Assembly: GCA_028278345.1 (NCBI GenBank)
Contig: JANQEL010000216.1
Coordinates: forward strand, 1 to 49,209
DNA length: 49,209 nt
Source of the DNA: Myxococcota bacterium
GTDB lineage: Bacteria; Myxococcota_A; UBA9160; UBA4427
Direction of reading: 5' to 3'
The notes below the pieces were generated by a model. The model ran no database searches. It had not been told where the DNA came from and worked only from the letters and a program-made list of their open reading frames with translations. This document shows, one piece after another, positions 44,677 to 49,209 of the stretch (its first letter is position 1; each line of letters starts with the position of its first letter). Both the position numbers and the translations under genes were made by a program.

Positions 44677-45642
44677 ATGGGCCAGCTCGGCATTCGGATC
44701 ATCAACATCGTGCTGTTCACGACCAGCTGTTTCTTCTCCGCCGGCGTCTTCAACCACATCGCCGACCATCAGCTCGCGCCTGACTACGTCTCGACGATGA
44801 AACCGACGGCCCGCGCCGTTTCCCGCGAACCCAACTGGCAGGAACGCAGCGCGATCCTCGACCGCAACCTGTTCGGGGCGAAGGTGGCCGGCAGCGACAA
44901 GCCGAAAGCCAAGCCGAAGCCCCCGCCGCCCCCGCCCGAGGAAGAGGCCAAGGAGACCAAGCTGCCAATCGAGCTGCTCGGCACCGTGGCGGTCGAGCCC
45001 GTCGAGCTGTCGACGGCCGCGATCAACAACACCCGGGCGAAGAAGCATCAGGTCGTGAGCGTCGGCGACGTCCTCGAAGGCTTCGATGAGGTGACGGTGA
45101 CCTCGATCGAGCCTGGCCGCGTATTGCTGCGCAATCGCAATGTGATCGAGGAGCTGCTGCTCGAGAAGGAAGACGGCAAGAAGCAGGCCCGGGCGGGCAA
45201 CCCGCGGGCTTCACGCGGGGGGCGCGGCGCCCTGCAGCGGCTGCGCGATCGCCAGTCGCGCCGACGCAACAGCCGGACCGAACAACCCGCGGCCCCGGCG
45301 AGCGCAGCGGAAGCCGAAGACGAAGCGATGAAGATGATCCAGGGCGCGATGGCCAAGACCCTGATCCGCGACCTCGAACCCGCCTACGACGACGGGGGAC
45401 AGATCACGGGGGTGAAGGTGGGTGAAATCGAACCCGACGGCGTGCTCTCGCGCGCTGGCCTCCAGGCGGACGACGTGATCGTCAGCCTCAACGGAATCGA
45501 CATCAACAGCGCGGGCGCGGCGGCGCGGGTGATGCGCGAGATGTCCAAGTGCAAACCGATGACGGGCTCGGTCGATGGCGCGGCCGGAAACCGGACCATC
45601 GAAATCGGCCGCGACCTGCTCGCCGAGCTGAACTGCCCCTGA
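44677..45642 (+). CDS. gspC: Type II secretion protein GspC
   Basis: 321 residues. One N-terminal membrane helix (about 8-28) is followed by a Pro-rich linker (KPKPPPPPPEEE near 80-90), the homology region (LPIELLGTVAV to VSVGDVL, about 98-140), a basic low-complexity stretch and a C-terminal PDZ domain (GVKVGEIEPDGVLSRAGLQADDVIVSLNG in two parts, about 245-300). GspC links the inner-membrane platform to the secretin. It is the first gene of the operon, and gspD starts 16 bp after it. Confidence 0.9.
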   Translation: MGQLGIRIINIVLFTTSCFFSAGVFNHIADHQLAPDYVSTMKPTARAVSREPNWQERSAILDRNLFGAKVAGSDKPKAKPKPPPPPPEEEAKETKLPIELLGTVAVEPVELSTAAINNTRAKKHQVVSVGDVLEGFDEVTVTSIEPGRVLLRNRNVIEELLLEKEDGKKQARAGNPRASRGGRGALQRLRDRQSRRRNSRTEQPAAPASAAEAEDEAMKMIQGAMAKTLIRDLEPAYDDGGQITGVKVGEIEPDGVLSRAGLQADDVIVSLNGIDINSAGAAARVMREMSKCKPMTGSVDGAAGNRTIEIGRDLLAELNCP

Positions 45643-45658
45643 GCTGCGGAGAACCCGG

Positions 45659-48355
45659 GTGAAAGCGAACCAGAAGAATCAATCGACCCCAGCTCGGCGC
45701 GCGCGCTCCGGGTTCGTGGCCCTGGCCCTGCTCGGCCTCGCCGTGGTGGGGTCGTCGTGGCTCGCGACGCCCGCCCTCGCCCAGAATGGGGATCGCGCCC
45801 TCGAGGTCGACGAGGCCACGGGCAAGGTTCGCATCGACTTCAGCGACGTCGACATCGAAGTGATCATCGACGCGATCTCGAAGCTCTCGGGCAGGAACTT
45901 CATCTACGACGATCGCGTGCGCGGCAAGGTGACGGTGATCTCGCCGAGTCCGGTAACGGTGGCCGAAGCCTGGGCCGTCTTCGAATCGGTGCTCAAGGTC
46001 AAGGGGTTCACCGCAATCCCGGGCCCGGCCGGCGTACTCAAGATCGTGCCCCTGCGCGATGCCAAGGAATCGAACATCGAGACCGTCCAGGGGGATCGCG
46101 AGAGCGCGAACCGCGATCAGTACGTGACGCGCATGATCCCCCTCTACTACATCGATGCGACGGCGATCTCGAACACGCTGAAACCGCTGATCTCGAAGGA
46201 CGCAGCACTCGTCGTCTACGCGCCGACCAACACCATCATCCTGACCGATACGAAATCGAACATTCGCCGCCTGCTCGGCATCCTCGAAGCCCTCGATGTC
46301 GAACTCCACAAGGAAGAGCTCGCGGTCATCAAGATCCTCTACGCCGATGCGGACACCCTCGGCAGCCAGATCATGAACATCTACGGCGGGACCGCGACGG
46401 GAGGCAGCTCGACGGCGGCTTCCGCGCGGCGCGACCGCTCCCAGCGTCGGGCCTCGAGCAGCACCAGCAAGAGCACGGGCCAGGGTCTCGAGGCGGCCAA
46501 GCGCAGCGAGGTGAAGATCATCACCGAAGCCCGCACCAACTCGCTGCTCGTGCTGGGCTCGCGCACCCAGATCACGGAGATCCGCGACCTCGTCCACAAA
46601 CTCGACGTTCCGGTGGTGGGCGGCGGCAAGATCCACGTCTACTACCTGAAGCACGCCGATGCCCAGGAGATGGCCAAGACCCTGAACGAGTTGGTCTCCG
46701 GCGTCAGCCGAGGCGCGACCGGCGGAGGCGGTGGCCGCACGGGCCGCGCCGACGCCAAGCCCCAGGCCCTGAGTTCGGTGGTGACGCCACTGGCCGAAGG
46801 ACAGATCAGCCTGAGCGCCGACCCCGCGACGAATTCGCTGGTCATCCAGGCGAGCAAGGAAGCCTACGAGACCCTGAGCCAGGTGATCGAGAAGCTCGAT
46901 GTCGCGCGACCCCAGGTGCTGGTCGAAGCGGTGATCATGGAAGTGGATATCACCGATCGTTCCGAACTCGGTTTCGGCCTCGGCTACGCCGTCTTCAACA
47001 ACGACATCCGTTACGAGTTCCAGGGACCCGGGGTGATCAGCGAGTTGGCGAGCCCGCTGGGCGCACTTACACGCGCGACCGCGACTACCTCGGGCACCGG
47101 AGACAACTTCACCGTCGAGGACGATGGGTCGACCTTCACCGCGCAGATGGCCGCCGCAGCAAACGACAACCGCGTCAACATCCTCTCCTCGCCCCACATC
47201 CTGACCTCGGACAACGAAGAGGCCGAGATCCGCATCGGCGACAACATCCCAATCGTGACGAGTCGCGTGGAGTCGGCCGCGGGCGCCACCGAAAGCGGTC
47301 TGGCGAGTTCCGTCAACGTCGAACGCCGGGACATCGGGGTCACCCTGCGGGTCACGCCCCAGATCAGCGACGGCGAAACGCTCCGGCTCACCATCTTCCA
47401 GGAGATCACCGAGGTCAACGAGAGCCTCTCGACCGTCGTGGCCGGCGGTACGGACGGCAGCTCCACCGAGGTCGGCGTCGCACTCTCGAACCGCAAGGTC
47501 GAGAACACCGTCGTCGTGGCGGACGGCGATACGGTCATCGTGGGCGGACTGATCAGTGAGACCGAATCCGAAATCGAGAACAAGGTGCCCTTCCTGGGCG
47601 ACATCCCCCTGCTCGGGTGGTTCTTCAAATCGACCTCGGACGAGACACGACGCATCAACCTGATCATCATGCTCACCCCCCACATCATCCGGTCCCCCGC
47701 CGACCTCGAATCCGAAACGATCTACCGACGCGAGGATTTCGCCTACTCGACCGAAAGCAAGGAAGAGATCGACGGTCTCGCGGCCGACGTCATCGCGGGG
47801 CGGGACGACGTGCATCCCTCGACTCTCGTTCAGGAGCGCCTGCTCGATCACACCCTGCGCTACCCGACCGAACGCGTCGAGGAGATCGAAGCCGAGCGTC
47901 GCCGCGAGAGAGAGCGCGTCCTACGCGAGCGCGATCTCGCCCTCGCCGGACCGCAGTACATGGTGAACACGATCGTCGACGACTTCGACGTGCTCGAGCA
48001 GACGATCCAGGAGATCATCGACCTCGGCTACGACGCCACCGTGGTCACCACGCCCGGCGACGACGGGCCGGTGAGCGAGATCCAGGTCGGCCCCTTCGAG
48101 TCGACCCAGTTGGCCGAGTCGGCGGTCGTGATCCTGCGGCGCAGCATGGGCATGGATCCCTACGTGCTGGAGCTCAAGCCCAGCATCGACTCCGAGGTGC
48201 CTTCCTCGTCCGATCGGGGCGACGTCGAGGCCCCCGAGTCGTCCCTGGACGGTTACGATGAGCTCGACGCCCTCGAAGATGAACTCGACGCGGCGGCCGC
48301 AGAGGCGGAGGCCCGGTCGGAGGACGGATCGCAAGCGGAGACCGAAGCGCCATGA
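45659..48355 (+). CDS. gspD: Type II secretion outer-membrane secretin GspD with SPOR-like C-terminal extension
   Basis: 898 residues from a GTG. Signal peptide about 15-42 (ending ATPALAQ). N0 domain (VRIDFSDVDIEVIIDAISKL) and N1-N3 repeats with Ser-rich inserts follow. The secretin domain runs over about 420-690: VLVEAVIMEVDITD, NILSSPHILTSDNEEAEI, VTLRVTPQIS and the end VPFLGDIPLLGWFFKS. Beyond the usual end there is a charged coiled stretch and an about 75-residue region (YMVNTIVDDFDVLEQTI, then SEIQVGPFESTQLAESAVV) that resembles a SPOR fold. An acidic tail ends the protein. SPOR domains bind denuded peptidoglycan, so this may anchor the secretin. ATGA overlap with gspE. Confidence 0.9.
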   Translation: MKANQKNQSTPARRARSGFVALALLGLAVVGSSWLATPALAQNGDRALEVDEATGKVRIDFSDVDIEVIIDAISKLSGRNFIYDDRVRGKVTVISPSPVTVAEAWAVFESVLKVKGFTAIPGPAGVLKIVPLRDAKESNIETVQGDRESANRDQYVTRMIPLYYIDATAISNTLKPLISKDAALVVYAPTNTIILTDTKSNIRRLLGILEALDVELHKEELAVIKILYADADTLGSQIMNIYGGTATGGSSTAASARRDRSQRRASSSTSKSTGQGLEAAKRSEVKIITEARTNSLLVLGSRTQITEIRDLVHKLDVPVVGGGKIHVYYLKHADAQEMAKTLNELVSGVSRGATGGGGGRTGRADAKPQALSSVVTPLAEGQISLSADPATNSLVIQASKEAYETLSQVIEKLDVARPQVLVEAVIMEVDITDRSELGFGLGYAVFNNDIRYEFQGPGVISELASPLGALTRATATTSGTGDNFTVEDDGSTFTAQMAAAANDNRVNILSSPHILTSDNEEAEIRIGDNIPIVTSRVESAAGATESGLASSVNVERRDIGVTLRVTPQISDGETLRLTIFQEITEVNESLSTVVAGGTDGSSTEVGVALSNRKVENTVVVADGDTVIVGGLISETESEIENKVPFLGDIPLLGWFFKSTSDETRRINLIIMLTPHIIRSPADLESETIYRREDFAYSTESKEEIDGLAADVIAGRDDVHPSTLVQERLLDHTLRYPTERVEEIEAERRRERERVLRERDLALAGPQYMVNTIVDDFDVLEQTIQEIIDLGYDATVVTTPGDDGPVSEIQVGPFESTQLAESAVVILRRSMGMDPYVLELKPSIDSEVPSSSDRGDVEAPESSLDGYDELDALEDELDAAAAEAEARSEDGSQAETEAP

Positions 48356-49209
48356 GCCAGCCGCTCGAACTCGGTGAAATCCTGCTGCGCACAACGCGCC
48401 TCGAGCCCGAGCAACTCGAGCGCGCCGTGGCCGTGCAGCGCGAAACCCGCGGGCGCCTCTCGGACATCCTGGTCGAAGAAGGCATGTTGAACGGCGAGGA
48501 GGTGCTCGAAGCCCTGTCGCGCCAACTCGACCTGCCCCTGCGCAATTCGGTCGATCTCGACGACGTCGACGACGAGTACGCGCTGCAGATTCCGATCGGC
48601 TATGCGAAGCAGCATCGCCTGCTCCCAGTGGGCGGCGATCCCGACATGGGGACCGTGCGCGTACTCACCGCCGACCCCCTCGACCTCGCGCCCCTCGACG
48701 ATCTTCGCATCCTCTTCGACGGTCGTGAGATCGAACTCGAACTCGCGAGTGACAGCGTCGTGCTCGGCGCCATCAACGGGGTATTCGATCGTGGCGCGAC
48801 GGCGGCCGACCAACTCGCCGAGGAGGCCGAGGACGACCTCGACGAACTCGCCCTCGAGATCAGCGGTGAGCCCCAGGATCTCCTCGAAGCCACCGACGAT
48901 GCCCCGATCATCCGCCTGGTGAACTCGATGCTCCAACACGCCGTGAAGGAGCGCGCGAGCGACATCCACATCGAGCCCTTCGAGCGCGAGATCCGGGTGC
49001 GCTTCCGCATCGACGACGTGCTCTACGAGCCGATGAAACCTCTGCCTCGCTCGCTGCAGGCGAGCATCGCATCGCGCATCAAGATCATGGGCGCCCTCGA
49101 CATCGCGGAGAAGCGCCTTCCCCAGGACGGCCGCATTCGTCTCAAGATCGCAGGCCGCGACTACGACGTACGCCTCTCGACGGTCCCGGTGCAGTACGGC
49201 GAGCGCCTG
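48352..49209 (+). CDS. gspE: Type II secretion ATPase GspE (3' partial)
   Basis: 286 codons visible, running off the right edge. The ATG overlaps the gspD stop (ATGA). The N-terminal MshEN/T2SSE-N-type domain covers about 1-150 (LGEILLRTTRLEPEQLERAV, then LVEEGMLNGEEVLEALS). The start of the GspE/PilB ATPase follows: DDAPIIRLVNSMLQHAVKER and SDIHIEPFEREIRVRFRID. The Walker motifs lie beyond the window. It powers pseudopilus assembly at the inner membrane. Confidence 0.92.
   Translation, partial: MSQPLELGEILLRTTRLEPEQLERAVAVQRETRGRLSDILVEEGMLNGEEVLEALSRQLDLPLRNSVDLDDVDDEYALQIPIGYAKQHRLLPVGGDPDMGTVRVLTADPLDLAPLDDLRILFDGREIELELASDSVVLGAINGVFDRGATAADQLAEEAEDDLDELALEISGEPQDLLEATDDAPIIRLVNSMLQHAVKERASDIHIEPFEREIRVRFRIDDVLYEPMKPLPRSLQASIASRIKIMGALDIAEKRLPQDGRIRLKIAGRDYDVRLSTVPVQYGERL

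Overview
The window is high-GC bacterial chromosome with long genes on both strands and little spacer. GTG and TTG starts are common. Two Lon proteases, a type II secretion operon, PEP-CTERM proteins, a HelD-family ATPase, a GpgS-type glycosyltransferase and PilZ signalling suggest a deltaproteobacterium in the broad sense (Myxococcota or a relative). That assignment is inference: no rRNA or marker gene here settles it.

Backbone, left part (1-7809): the end of a nucleotide-sugar SDR, a HelD-like helicase, an Rrf2 regulator, an ABC-F ATPase and RNase R. A tRNA-Leu(CAG) at 7810-7896 is the attachment site of the first integrated island.

Island 1 (about 7842-17463) is bounded by a perfect 58-bp direct repeat of the tRNA-Leu 3' part. 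It is visibly less GC-rich than its flanks. It carries a tyrosine integrase next to the intact tRNA, PEP-CTERM-type surface proteins (intact and broken), a decayed sigma-factor-like gene, a single-domain globin, an FRG-domain protein, a zinc-ribbon protein, a SpoIIAA-like protein, and two paralogous small Arg-rich genes, one upstream of and divergent from the globin gene and the other from the FRG gene. Several genes are broken or have unusual starts.

Backbone, middle part (17464-30961): lon; a glycosyltransferase and a polyprenyl-phosphate glycosylphosphotransferase (exopolysaccharide); a GpgS-like GT81 enzyme; a PilZ protein; a Y-family polymerase homologue lacking its catalytic acids, translationally coupled to a penicillin-acylase homologue lacking its nucleophile; then pgk-tpiA-secG and a second tRNA-Leu (GAG).

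Island 2 (about 30936-33095) is a compact 2.1-kb insertion at the 3' end of tRNA-Leu(GAG), bounded by a 27-bp direct repeat. It has one clear gene, a reverse transcriptase with a YVDD active site. Its 0.77-kb leader contains a 128-bp element present twice (124/128 identical, 350 bp apart), an 18-bp perfect palindrome and strong hairpins. No integrase is present. This layout fits an undescribed RT plus structured-RNA (defence-like) cassette and is the best candidate for a new system in the window.

Backbone, right part (33096-49209): on the minus strand, dnaK, a second lon, an OmpA-family lipoprotein, a MOFRL glycerate kinase, a small exported protein, a flavin reductase and a membrane-spermidine synthase-TPR fusion. 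On the plus strand, the start of a type II secretion operon, gspC-gspD-gspE, in which GspD has an unusual SPOR-like C-terminal extension. gspE runs off the window.
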